Source: Pilasporangium apinafurcum (Eukaryota; Oomycota; Peronosporomycetes; Pythiales; Pythiaceae). Taken from it: a stretch of DNA of 57,664 bases. Shown piece by piece: positions 41,141-52,179 of the stretch (position 1 is its first letter; each line of letters opens with the position of its first letter). The stretch is taken from assembly GCA_001600495.1 (NCBI GenBank), contig BCKE01000011.1, positions 579,225-636,888 of the forward strand, in the 5' to 3' direction. Made by a program: the position numbers and the translations under genes. Under the pieces are notes generated by a model. The model saw nothing but the letters and a program-made list of their open reading frames with translations. It had not been told where the DNA came from and made no database searches.

Positions 41141-42330
41141 CTAATCTTCCGCTGCATCGCCATCAACCTGACGATTCTCGATCTCCAGCTTCTCGATCAT
41201 TTGCAAGAACTCCTTTTCTTCGTTCACACTGACAACCTTTGGCTCCATCTTGACCGACATTGTGCCCTTCTTGGCCGTAATGTGCTCTCGCACCGTTTCA
41301 ATGGCTTCCTGGAGTTTCTGGATACCCTTTTGCTTGTCCAACGTACTGGTAGTCATCACATACATCGGTGGAGCAATCAGCTTGACCTTCACGGGGATTT
41401 CATCCGTTCCACACGCTTGTGCCGCTTGCAGTGCCGATCGGATGGCTTCAATACCTTCATAGGTAAAACACGTCACTTCGATATCCGCGCGCACCTTGAT
41501 CGGTTGTGGGGTCAAACGACGGCGAATGTGTGCTTTCAACGACGTCAACAACTCAGGTGTGATATCGAGCCCTTCAAACACCGAGTCATCTGTGATACCC
41601 ATCTTGAAGACATCGTAGCAGTGCACATACTCGGCCTATATGATTCATCACATATAAGCAAACAAAATGCATGCAAACTTAAGCTCGTGATCATGGCCAT
41701 CAGCTTCAATTCGAACAGTTCTGCATACCTTCTTTTCATCTTCGCTTTGAGTTTCCAGCTTGAATTTCTTGTACAGTGGCCATGCGATCTTCTCGTACAA
41801 TTCCTCAATTTCCAAAGACGTTTCTTGGGCAACTTGACGCAACACACTAAAAACGCATAGCAAAATCGAGAAAAATCCACATAAGCTAATGAAGCAATCA
41901 ATACTGTGGCAGGCCAGAAGTGCATTCCTTCCTACCCGTGCACCGTCTTGGCCTTGTTGTATCGCTCTTCACATTTGGCGATATCTTCTGGTGAGACTCG
42001 ACGCTTGGAGAGATCAATGTATCCTTTCTCCTTGTCGACACGCAGCACCATCACGACTTCGTTCTTGCCGACACGGATCAGCTTGTTAATCGATCGAATA
42101 CGACGACGCGAAAGTTCCGACAGCAAGATCATCCCTTCAATGTTGTTGTACTCCAAGAGTGATACGTACGCACCCATCTCGGCGATCGATCGCACATTCA
42201 CCATGACCAATTCATCGATTTCCGGGTATTTCTGCTCGTAGAAGCGGCATTGTAGTTGCAAAATTTCCTGGGCATTGCTTGATTCTTCGCCTACCGCACC
42301 AACGGCAGCATTCGCTTCTGGGGTCGACAT
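41141..42330 (-). CDS. EIF2S1: Eukaryotic translation initiation factor 2 subunit alpha
   Basis: Three exons, 42330-41936, 41846-41729 and 41635-41141, give 335 residues with correct frames. The S1 RNA-binding domain starts at [20 protein letters not shown]. The regulatory loop [13 protein letters not shown] is intact, with the Ser equivalent to animal Ser51 at about residue 74. So phosphorylation control by eIF2 kinases is expected. The helical domain spans exon 2 ([20 protein letters not shown]). The C-terminal alpha/beta domain ends in an acidic tail (QVDGDAAED). The exon 1-2 junction restores the family's KTVH-x-L-R. eIF2-alpha carries Met-tRNAi to the 40S subunit as part of eIF2. Confidence 0.96.
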
Positions 42331-42560
42331 GCTCACACTCTTTCTTTTTCTACCAGCAGCACGAGTCTGAGGATATTTGTTGGCTTTTGATCGTCCAACC
42401 ACACAGAAGTCTCGATCAAAAGCACCCTCCCCACCAAACCACAAGAAACTTCCAAAATTCATAAAAATTGCTTTGTTTTTTCCAAAAATCAAGAAATTTA
42501 CATCAGCATTGTAAGATACTAGATGTTTTATTCAGTTGATTTTTTCAAAGTTGAAGCCTC

Positions 42561-43330
42561 TCAAGTCAAGAGATCACATGAGATGCCAAAGTACGAGGAA
42601 CTCAGAGAAAAGCTCCTGCTTTTACTAGACAACCATAGAGTGGAGATCTCCGTACCTGCACTCGATGACCAAGTGGCCATTCTTGAGAGAGAGATGTTTC
42701 TAGCAGCGTTGACATTTCTATCAAGGAAGAATTTGCAGTGAGAACACTCCAAGACTTTCCGGTGCTTGATCACGTGGTTGACTCTCCCACACTGAAAACA
42801 AATATTTGCTGTATACTGCTCCGCACATTAGATCACGCGCCTTTCAGTCCGTTCCATCTTGTACTTTAGTAGCTTCTTGAACTTGTAGTGAGACCACATG
42901 AGCATTGCTCTTGACGCCTTGCTTAAAATTCTTTTTTTTGCTTGGACGTCATCTCTGAAGTCCCGAAAGATGAAAGGACTTTATGATAGCTGTTTGGTAA
43001 CCATTTGGAGATCCTGCGATGTATGTTTGACATCATCGCTTTCATCTGTTGAAAGATCCTGTAAACTCTCTTTCTTATGTGGTGACATTTTCGCTTGGAC
43101 TTTTCTTGAGATAACTGAGACTTGAGGCGATCGACCAACAGAGCTGACCAAGTCGCAACCAATTATCCAGTCTTTACCGTACTTCCGTGCGATCGACAGG
43201 CACATGGTGTAAAGAGCATGCTCGAAATGCACGCCGATCTCATAGAGCACGTCGCAGTAACATCTCCCTTTCATCTTATTTTTGCAAGCTGTCCGTCTGT
43301 GCGGAAAACGTATGAGATTCCATTTTGTCT
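42561..43330 (-). pseudogene. Fanzor2/TnpB-like nuclease relic (copy 2)
   Basis: On the complement, frames interrupted by shifts carry TnpB landmarks in order. They are: FRTDGQLAKI near RuvC-I (about 43290); LVDRLKSQLSQEKSKRKCHH, then RKRVYRIFQQMKAMMSNIHR (the basic helical segment); RRISKWLPNSYHKVL; MLMWSHYKFKKLLKYKM (the typical bridge before the ribbon); zinc ribbon CFQCG...CSHC; and RuvC-III DRNVNAARNIS. An in-frame TAA at 42830-42828 interrupts it, with at least two frameshifts and a missing N-terminus, so it is dead. The N-terminal side abuts a second, plus-strand relic at about 43,370. A near-identical fragment lies at 48,190-48,480. Confidence 0.78.
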
Positions 43331-43375
43331 GTCTGGCCAAACCTGTCACACTGACTAGAAAACCTGACAAACGAA

Positions 43376-43786
43376 TTACCTCGAAATCTTATTTTCAGTA
43401 TAACCAACTGCAAGTGTGTCTTTGCAACTAGTATGGGGAATTTTTTGCTGGTATGGCATTCGACAATTCGCCACCATGGTGTCAAAGCGCTCAAGAAGGA
43501 ACTGGCAAAGCGCACTACCGTTCGTTCCGTCGACGAGTTTCGTACAAGCAAGCGATGTTTCCACTGTCACGCTGAACTTTCGAAGGTAATCTTCCCGAAA
43601 ATGGTCAACGGCGTTCCCGNTGGCACAATTGAATCTCNATNCGTTTTGCACTGTGAATCCAGTGAATGCAAGACGTTTTGGGATCGCGACGTGAACGCTT
43701 CGCTGAATATTATGCGCGTGACGACAGAACTTTTCAACAATCGAGCAAGACCAGAGTACTTGCAACGAGAATCAAGTGAGTCGTAG
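43376..43786 (+). pseudogene. Fanzor1-type nuclease relic, C-terminal part (copy 3)
   Basis: An open frame from 43433 to 43786 encodes GNFLLVWHSTIRHHGVKALK, ELAKRTTVRSVDEFRTSKRC, then FHCHAEL, LHCESSECKTFWDRDVNASL and NIM. This is the end of a Fanzor1-type protein: a GH-x-x-x-P/V-K-A-L-K-like basic helix, D-E-F-R-T-S-K, a C-x2-C...C-x4-C ribbon and the RuvC-III Asp in W-D-R-D-V-N-A. Upstream frame is closed by stops, so the RuvC-I and II parts are missing. Three ambiguous bases (43620, 43638, 43641) sit within the ribbon loop. It belongs to a different subfamily from the minus-strand relic next to it. Confidence 0.75.
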
Positions 43787-43971
43787 AAGCGCAAAAAAAG
43801 CGTGAGCTCGGGGTCTTCGGACTTGAACCTGCTCACACGGTACAGCCTGTATTCTAGGTGTAACTACGTGAAACAAAGAACCCAAAATTGAGCTACCCAA
43901 AATAATCAGGAATCATTTTGAACCAAAGTGGCAGCTCAATTGGTTGCCATCTCCAATTGACACCATCTAAG

Positions 43972-46900
43972 ATGTATGAGTCCGTGGAAAATCAGATGGA
44001 TGCTAATGAAATTAACAACGGGAAAGCGGGAGATATGCGTGGTAACCAGAGCGGACGCAGCGCAAGCGAAAGCTGCCATCCTTATGGAGAAGACAATTAT
44101 GGTGAGAGTACTGGACAGTTGCATCTCCAACACACTCCAAACACGTTCGTTCCTGTTGTATGCAGTATCTTTGGTGTGATTATCTTCATGCGGCTGGGGA
44201 CGATTGTTGGCTCTCTTGGATTGCTGTATGCAATACTCACCATTACGGTTGCGTTCGTCATTACGTTCATTACCATTGGATCTGTTTCGGCGATCACATC
44301 GGCAGGTACTATTGAAGACGACATGGATTAATTGTTGCTTTTTGCTACTAGTGCATTGTGACCGACTAATTCAAGCGTTATTGACGTAGTCGATGCAAGC
44401 GAATGCGGTAATGGACTCTTTGGTGCGTTACGCTGTGCGCTTGGTGAACGGTTGAGCCACATGAATGGTGTCATGCTCTACCTAGCGTTCAGTGTTGGCG
44501 GAGTGTACTACTTGCTGGGATTGTCAGAAATTTCGTTATACTACTTTCGAAGTGAACAAATTAGTGCGAGCTGGATGACGACAATAGTTTCAAGCGTTCT
44601 TTTAGCCATTATTACGCTTACCTTTACCGCAGGTATTAAATTATCGCGAACAGCTCTCGCTGTTGTCTTCGTGATGGTGCTTGTTGCCATCGGTTGTAAT
44701 ATTGTGGTGCTTTTGGTTCAGCTCCCGCCTTCACAGACACAGTTTTCAACCAGTCGACTTCGAGAAAATACACTATCGATTGGTAGGCATATGCAGCTGC
44801 AACAGCTTGTCAACACATTCTCCAAGTTCTTCCCTGCTTTTTGTGGTGTTATCGCTGGTGTCAACCTGGCTGAACACATAGCAGCACATGCGCCTTCATC
44901 GCCGTCACCATCGAGTCTACGTGAGCATCCAAGGCCGACCAAAAGACTTATCGTTGGCATTCACAAAGGACTTGGATTCAGTTACGGAATATATCTTATA
45001 CTTAGCTTCGTGCTTGCAGCATCCATCAACAACGACACTCTCCGCAACCAGCAATTTGTGGTACCAACCGAAGTAGATTCCGTACTGGTCATCCCTGTTA
45101 TGTATATAACAATTGCCTTGACCACGCTCACATCAGCATTCTCCAATCTTATGGGCGCTGTTCATATCCTCACAACACTTATCAAAGATGCGTCAACACC
45201 GATGCGGTCGAATATTGGTAGCAGAAGCGAGGAGATCCCGTTGTTAAGATTGAGCGCAAGATCGTCAGAACGATCTTCTTCAGTTCATTCCACTAAGGCA
45301 GTGTTGTGGACGTGGATGCTGATGCAAACAGCTCTTATCTGCGGGTCAGTGGACAAGATTATCCCTCTCGTCAGTGCAACGTTTCTCCTTAGCTTCGCAT
45401 GTCTCAACTTTTCATGCTTTTTCCAAGAAGTGTCGCCTGGAGCGTTCAGTCCGTCATTTCGAATGGTAAGATACATGCCAATGATTATCTTGTTACAGCC
45501 TTAATTCTCAATGTATCCGCGTTATGTGTGTAGTACTCGAAGTGGACAGTGCTATTAGGCTGTGTGTTCTGTCTTGCGATGTTTTTTCTTGTGGTGTCAC
45601 CGATCTTTATCATTCTTGCAACGATTGCGCTCGTTATGTATGCCGTAGTTTACAGAGAAGACCTTCAACAAACGATGGAGCTGGTTCGAGCAATGAGCAA
45701 GGGTTCTGGCAAACAAAAAGGATTGACAACAGGAAGCACGAATCCATTATCTCCGGTGGATTTCTCTTCACTAAAGAACTTCCACGATGATGATAGTGAT
45801 GATGGCAAACTGACAGAGCGATTTGAGTTAGCCGCATTATATGTTCGAGACGCAATTCGAGGTCGATATTTGGGGGATGAATATTTACTGCAGGGTATGC
45901 ATCGTATGCACTACAAGCGTGCGTATATGGTACTGCGATGCATGCGTATCGGTAACATGTGCGTGTTACTGGCGTTGATGTACTTTGAAGCACCCTCTTG
46001 GTGCTTCTTCTTATCATCATGTGGTAACAGGGACAAAATTCTCACATGGAATCTTCCTATTTTACCTCAACAAGTTACCATTGCGATCGAATTTGTTTGC
46101 TTACTACTGCTAGCAATCGAAATGGTTGTGAAATACTCGTATATGGGACAACGGGTATATTTAGTGAACAAGTGGCGTGTGTTCCAGCTCGTGATCCTCA
46201 TCACCGATGCCGCCGCAGTTTTGATTGTGGCATTGTCTCCGCGCGATCATGAATTCACTAAGCGTTCCATACATAGAGAGCATGAACTCGCTGCATCAAG
46301 AGCGTTGCTGTTCACTCGATTGGTTCGTCCTGTGCTATTAGTGACAATGAGTCATCGCCTACGTTCTGGGTTTGGGAGCTTGTTGAAGGCGTTGCCTCGT
46401 TTTATGGATGGTTTGTTGACGATCGTGGTTATCATTGCATTGTATGCAATCTGCGGTATGATATTATTTGAAGGAACTGACGAAGCGCATACCTATTTTA
46501 CGTCGTTTGCGGATTCTTGTATCAGCTTATTGGTGCTGATGACGACAGCAAACTACCCAGACGTGATGATGCCAATATATTCTCAAGTACGCTTCAGTAG
46601 CGTTTACTTCATCACATTTTTGATGATGACCCAGTTGCTGGTGTTGAACCTTGTGTTTTCATCTATCTATCACAATTATCGGCAAGAAGTGTCCCAGCGG
46701 GCTCTCCGATATGCATCGAAAAGGACTCAAGCGCTACAAGCGGCTTTCCAACTTTTGCCTGGAATAGACTCGACAACTGGAGAGCAAGTCGATATAAATC
46801 TTGTGGATTCCAATAAGATAATCACTGGAGAAACTTATGAGCGTCTGATTATGGAAATTCGGCGTCCTGCTGTCTCCCTTTTTCGCGATTACTCAAAATT

Positions 46901-48167
46901 GAAACGTGGCCAGTCAGAAAGCATTTCTCTGAATTTTGGTGACAAAGATAAAGGACAAAAGGTGATTGATTATACCCAATTTGTAGTGATGATCAAATCG
47001 TTTTTTGCAGGCCGAAATTCTCCACGTTCAGCTAGCCGAATAGCAGAAAAACGCAGTACCGCTCTAGTATTGAGCTGGATTGAAGCATTTGTACTTCGAG
47101 GATGGTTTGACAAATGCGTCGATATCATAATCCTCGGCAACCTATTCGTTATCTTGGTCGAAATACAAGCTAAAATGAATGGAGCGGAGCAGGAGCACGT
47201 GGAATTGGAACGCTGGATGCCCATGTTCTCGGGATTCTATTTGGTCGAAATGCTGTTAAAATGGATTGTCTATGGTCTAGATCACTACTTTGATCAGCCC
47301 AAGAATGTCTATGATTGTGTCGTGACGGTCGTCATTTCGGTAGCTGAAGTCAGCGTGCATCTTCACTCGAACATTGCCGGGAATTGGGAGTGGATTCGAT
47401 TTTTGTTGCTGCTACGGTTTCTTCGATGCTTGCGTTTGCTTGTTGCGCTCCAGTCACTCAGTTCATTGTTTGCCACTATCGCCCATTTGATTCCCTCTTT
47501 TACCACGCTCTACGGTAAGCTAAAGCTATATTTTAGTATGTTACCGCGCTATTTAAACGTCACGACGTTCATATAACATGCAAATGCTACAGGAATGCTA
47601 GGAATCGTAATGACTGAGTTTGCACTGGTCGGTATGGAGTTATTTGGTGGGAAAATCATTATGAACGACCCAGCGCTGGCCAATATAACGTTCGGCCAGT
47701 CCAATTACTACAGCAATAATTTCAATGATTTTGCATCCTCCATGATCACACTGTTTGAGCTGTTGATCGTCAATAATGTAAGTTTGATGTTGAACCCATG
47801 CTACTTGTTCTTTTTTTTAGAATGACTAACATCTGCTTTGTGTGGTGCGTTGTAACAGTGGTTTGTCATCATGGACGGCATTGTTGCCGTAACATCCAAG
47901 TGGAGTCGACTCTATTTTGTTAGCTTTTACATTGTTGGGGTTGTCATGGTGCTCAGTCTTGTGGTGGCCTTTGTCGTCGAAGCATATTTTGAAAGTCACC
48001 CCGCAGACAAAAAGACTGCAGATGAAAACCAAGAGTCAGAAACAGTCGCAGAGCAAATTCAACAGAAGGAGCGAGAAACAGACAAACTTGTTGAGCATCT
48101 CGTCACAAAGCGATCGCTTGGCATTCGACCACGAGGCGACAGCATTTATGTTGATGAGTTTCTGTGA
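43972..48167 (+). CDS. SLC12-type cation-chloride cotransporter fused to two-pore channel (TPC)
   Basis: Five exons, 43972-44305, 44390-45465, 45534-47514, 47593-47777 and 47859-48167, keep one frame for 1,294 residues. Residues about 60-515 are SLC12-like: NTFVPVVCSIFGVIIFMRLG (TM1), FSKFFPAFCGVIAGVNLAEH and the last helices after the exon 2-3 join (GCVFCLAMFFLVVSPIFIIL). Residues about 590-1290 are a TPC: first filter LMTTANYPDVMMPIY near 809, an EF-hand-like linker about 885-965, a second six-helix unit with Arg-rich S4 (RFLLLLRFLRCLRLL) and second filter VNNWFVIMDG. TPCs are endolysosomal or vacuolar cation channels; SLC12 couples chloride with Na/K. The first intron removes the usual SLC12 GGG-A-Y region, so the junction at 44305/44390 is less certain. 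It is bracketed by Fanzor fragments. Confidence 0.8.
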
Positions 48168-48189
48168 CGTGTGAGAGTTTTGCCACCCC

Positions 48190-48480
48190 AAGAGATCATA
48201 TGATACCAAAGTACAAGTAACTCAGAGAGAAGCTCCCGCTTTTCTCTGTCTCTTTGAATCCCGACTTGACTAGGAAAAGTTAGTTAAGACTAAACAACCA
48301 CAGAGTAGACATCTCCGATACCTGGACTCGATGACTAAGTGGTCATTCTTGAAAGAGATGTTTCTAGCAGCGTTGACATTTCTATCAAGGACGAATTTGC
48401 AGTGAAGATACTGAAAGACTTCCTGGTGCTTTATCGCGTGATTGGCTCTCCCACGCTTAATGTCATGTCATAGGGTTATA
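48190..48480 (-). pseudogene. Fanzor2/TnpB-like relic fragment (copy 4), same orientation as copy 2
   Basis: The sequence aligns with 42579-42800 (shared GCAGCGTTGACATTTCTATC). Read on the complement it gives ANHAIKHQEVFQYLHCKFVL, then DRNVNAARNISFKNDH, the zinc ribbon and RuvC-III. Two of the ribbon cysteines seen in copy 2 are changed (to Arg and Tyr). A roughly 45-base insertion splits it near 48250. It sits just behind the stop of the SLC12-TPC gene, so that gene lies between two copies in the same orientation. Confidence 0.72.
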
Positions 48481-48707
48481 AAACTACAAACTGTGAGATC
48501 GATTGCGCAGATTCACATGAAGTCTGTCTACTGAAACTCTTTTATTCGAGGAATACAGAGATAGTAGCCATCTTCTCGAGTTCTCTATAAACGAGCTGCA
48601 TATTTGAGTGTCGGAATCTGCTCTTTGGTTTCGTTCTTGGAGAAACCAACATATCTTGAAAAGAATCGAACTTGACCATCATCAGAGAAAGCGAGAAAAA
48701 GAATCCA

Positions 48708-48912
48708 AGAGTTGCTTGAAGAAGAGATGAGACGAAAGTACACACCTGGAAGAGTGATACAAGTAGAGCATCAACCAGAGCTCTTTCAAAATTAATACGA
48801 ACCGTTTATTTCTTTAATTTAATACTTTATAAAGTGTTGTCCTTTTAAGAAGACTGTACAAATTACTGTCACTCTTTTTCACACTGGCGTCACCTTCGTG
48901 TTACGTTCGGTT
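48708..48912. repeat. Inverted repeat, left copy (upstream of G6PD-like gene)
   Basis: About 205 bases here match, in reverse complement, 52180-52385. Shared words include GAGCTCTTTCAAAATT, GTTTATTTCTTTAATTTAAT, TACAAATTACTGTCAC and ACGAAGGTGACGCC. The distal part would encode the end of a protein (RKYTPGRVIQVEHQPELFQN, stop), also preserved in the other copy. The proximal edge lies 32 bases before the ATG of the G6PD-like gene. Confidence 0.8.
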
Positions 48913-48944
48913 AACACAGGTTATCAATTTCGGTCAAATTGGAC

Positions 48945-50961
48945 ATGAGAGGCGAAAATAGATGGCTTATGCTTTCATTGCTTTTCTTCTTGTTCATAAG
49001 TTCCCTCCATGCAGTTGCAGATGAAGAAACACACGATGTGGAACAAAAAAGAACAGAGATCGTACGTTTCATTTTGATCGGTGCGACAGGTAATTTAGCT
49101 GCCAAATACCTGTGGGTGACATGTGTTCGTCTGGCGTTTGAAGCAGCTTTACGTCGTGGGCAAGAGTATCATTTCATAGCTGGCGGATCTTTTACGAAAG
49201 AGCAGGGTGAGATATGGCAACGCAACTTTTTCGATGATGCATTTGCAGCTCGCGTATGCGGTAATAAGGAAAATACTTCAATGGAGGCAGCAACAGCACA
49301 GATGATGTGTCGCGATTTTTACTTGCATAACTTCATTCCAAATGTACAATACATCCCATTATGGATGGCAAAACACTATACTGAGTTAGCTGCAAAATTG
49401 AACGAAGAAAACCGGCAATTTGAGGAGCACAAGGTGGAGATTGGACGAATAGTATATCTGGCAATACCACCACAAGCATTCATTCAGGTGCATTTCGCAA
49501 CTTATTCCAAATGTTGGTAGTAGTGAATACGTTTTTTTATGTGATTTTGACTCTTGTATGCTGTGGTTAGACTTGCGAGTTCATTCATCAAGACTTACGT
49601 CCGCTAAAATCAGCAGCAGATAATTTTATACCATTTTTGCGTGTCGTCATTGAGAAACCTTTTGGTAGAGATTTGTCATCAGCTCAGCACCTCGCGGATA
49701 TGCTTCATTCAACTCTGAATGTGAGTTCACATGGAGACATCTTTAAATGCAACTTCTTCCCTAACGAGCTAGTTTTTGTGCAGGAAGACGAACTTTATTT
49801 AATTGACCATTATGCCGGCAAACCTGCTGTTCAGGCAATGAGAAGCTATATAAACAAGAATTATGAGCGTCTTCACGAACTCTGGGATTCGAAATACATT
49901 CGAGAGATGCAGGTATAAGGATCCCAACATATTCCGATACATCTTTCTTCTATGATTAATTTACCCGGAACCGAGGCTTATAGGTACAAATGTCCGAAGT
50001 AGAAACTCTGGAGCATCGGATCGATTATTTCCACAAGTAAGATGAAATTCCCCATTGCATAGAGTTCCCATGTATGTGGATTGTGTTGGACTAATATTAT
50101 ATTTTGGGCCTAAATAGCAATGGAATTATTCGTGACGTTATGGTAAACCATTTGCAACTACTTCTTGGTGATGCTGTAAGTCCTTCGTTCAAGAAGCGGT
50201 ATAATAGCGATCAAGATGACGTCACACAGGATCAGCCACAACGAGTGCGCTTCATTAATTCATTGAAGCGGTCAACCTCGGACGATTCGTTCCTTGTGGG
50301 CCAGTACGAGGAATATGGTAAACACTATAAAATGGACATAGGACGAGAGCTTTCTTTGAATGACAGCTATTTCACGGCTACTGCTGCGCGAGTGGAATTG
50401 ATCAGTTCTCTACCAGAGTGGCAGAAAACAAAATTCGTGATCTCTGCAGCGAAAGCATCATCTGAACGTCTGCTCACTATCAAGATTATTTTCAAGGATG
50501 GCGCAAAACGGGCTGATGGATCCAGGTCATCATCATCATGTGAACTGATCTTCACGATCCAGAAAGCTAAGAGCGAAATATTCGCAAACAGTGCACGAAT
50601 CGACTGGAGTTGTGATTTGCTTGATGGACTAGAACCTCCAGACGGATGGTCATACGGTGATTCACACAAACCAATGATGCTTCCAATCGCGCAAAATCCA
50701 ACAGAGTGGGAGCTTGGGGATGCGATGACAGCATATGACGTCCTCCTTCGTGAAGTTGTGAATGGCAACAAAATGCATTTCGTCAATGTTGACGAGGTGT
50801 TGGCAGCTTGGACATTATGGTCTCCCATTCTTGTAGAAGGTGAAGCGACAGATGGACGTCATTATCCTGTCATTATCTATCGAAGTGAAACATCTCCTTG
50901 GAGGAATGGGGAAAAGAAGACAGAAGATATCGTTAAAGCCATATCCAAGGATGAGTTGTAA
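48945..50961 (+). CDS. Secretory-pathway glucose-6-phosphate dehydrogenase (H6PD-like)
   Basis: Five exons, 48945-49487, 49571-49720, 49784-49912, 49984-50036 and 50118-50961, keep frame and give 572 residues. The first 26 residues (MRGENRWLMLSLLFFLFIS) are a signal peptide, so the enzyme enters the ER, like animal H6PD and unlike cytosolic G6PD. Landmarks: nucleotide loop ILIGATGNLAAKYLW, RVVIEKPFGRDL, substrate loop YLIDHYAGKPAVQ and GIIRDVMVNHLQLLL with the Asp-x4-His pair of the family. In the nucleotide loop the usual Asp after the second Gly is Asn. It oxidises glucose-6-phosphate, making NADPH. The H6PD lactonase domain is absent. Its promoter lies inside the inverted repeat shared with the LicD-like gene it faces. 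Confidence 0.87.
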
Positions 50962-51288
50962 CATGGATAACTTTTGTTATGCGACAAATGGAGGATCAAC
51001 TACCAACATGGGATAAAGACATGAATCTGTTCCACTATCTTGCTTTGAGAAAGGCAATTTATTCTGACATCTATACCAAGTTGTGAGCAGCCCAGTTGGT
51101 TGGTTAAGGACAGCAGCTTAAAGTTGTGGCTCGTGCAGATGAACGGATGTCCAAATAGGAGTGCTTGAAGTCTCAATACGAAGCATGCTCTTATGGAAAG
51201 AAATGCACCATCAAATTTTACAATGGCGAGAGAGACCGGTGTCCACTCTCCAGCCTACATGATACATTGGTCTGCACAGCCATAATGC
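50962..51288. other. Convergent spacer between G6PD-like and LicD-like genes
   Basis: 327 bases with no supported gene. The two genes end towards each other here, so it should carry both polyadenylation regions. No repeat or conserved frame is seen. Confidence 0.4.
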
Positions 51289-52128
51289 TCACCACATTGT
51301 TGGCGATAAGAAGGTATCACCGTACAAATGCATCAAGTATGGCACCGGTTGTGCTGGACACCGCACGTGGAATGTCTCCAACAGGCACATCCGAAGAGGG
51401 AACACCCAGTCGTACGGAATCAAGAAGCGCAGCGGATCGACCACGGGGCTATCCTTATCGCCTCCTGCTTCATCATCTGCGGCATTATTGCGACATCGTA
51501 CGCATCGGCTCCATGATAGTGACGAAATCGGCCCAAGCATTCTCACCATCGTCTCCTCATCTTCACCATTGGGGTCAATCTCTTCCAAGAACACATAGAT
51601 ATTGACATAAAATCCAAATTTGGTGTCGATGAACCGCGCGGGAATTGCATACGAGCAATCTCCCCGTTCATATAATGCACTATCAAGCACGTTCATCGCG
51701 TATCCAGTTGGAATCTTGGCTGGTTTCGTGCGTAATTCCCGCAGACCATGCTCCAGGATCCCAACATCACCGTTGAAATCCCATGGAATGATGCTTTTTC
51801 CGCGATACTGACCCAATAGCGTGCCGCTATCGATCCAATAATCACTAACTGTGTTCTCCAAGATGACCGATAGTTCGAAGATCAAATCTTCCAGTATCTG
51901 TAACCGCTGCGGCTGTGTCACACACACCTCTGGACGCACATATCGAGGGTCACGATTGCTCTCTGGCAGGCATTTGTGGATGCGATTGACCGACGAGGAT
52001 TGCGCGCGCATCCGCGGGTCTTGTGTATGTCCTTCATTCATTGGTGCATGGCATATGAAGTACCAGAAAGCGACTACTTCAAATGCTATGATAAATGCAA
52101 TCCAGAGTTGCCGCCCGCTTAGCTTCAT
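51289..52128 (-). CDS. LicD/fukutin-like nucleotidyltransferase-fold membrane protein
   Basis: 279 residues from ATG 52128. Residues about 8-27 (WIAFIIAFEVVAFWYFICHA) form a signal anchor, so the protein is type II in ER or Golgi. The catalytic-type motif YWIDSGTLLGQYRGKSIIPW is followed by DFNGDVGI. Both are the LicD pattern G-T-L-L-G...I-P-W-D-x-D; here the acidic pair is spread as D-F-N-G-D. The end (VFPLRMCLLETFHVRCPAQP) matches the family's strand with C and P residues. LicD/fukutin/FKRP proteins transfer phosphocholine or ribitol phosphate to glycans. The substrate is unknown here. The promoter shares the inverted repeat with the G6PD-like gene. Confidence 0.8.
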   Translation of the reverse strand: MKLSGRQLWIAFIIAFEVVAFWYFICHAPMNEGHTQDPRMRAQSSSVNRIHKCLPESNRDPRYVRPEVCVTQPQRLQILEDLIFELSVILENTVSDYWIDSGTLLGQYRGKSIIPWDFNGDVGILEHGLRELRTKPAKIPTGYAMNVLDSALYERGDCSYAIPARFIDTKFGFYVNIYVFLEEIDPNGEDEETMVRMLGPISSLSWSRCVRCRNNAADDEAGGDKDSPVVDPLRFLIPYDWVFPLRMCLLETFHVRCPAQPVPYLMHLYGDTFLSPTMW

Positions 52129-52179
52129 GGCATCTATCAAGTTGAAAAATCTTCAGCAACGTATTCGGTGCAACTGTGC

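Noticed and set aside
42981-43370. 129-codon minus-strand frame as an intact gene
   Set aside because: Only frame-shifted pieces resemble TnpB/Fanzor; the frame itself mixes real and wrong-phase sequence.
44306-44389. Reading the first SLC12 intron as coding in another frame
   Set aside because: All three frames meet stops before exon 2; only the GTACTA...GTAG intron restores the frame.
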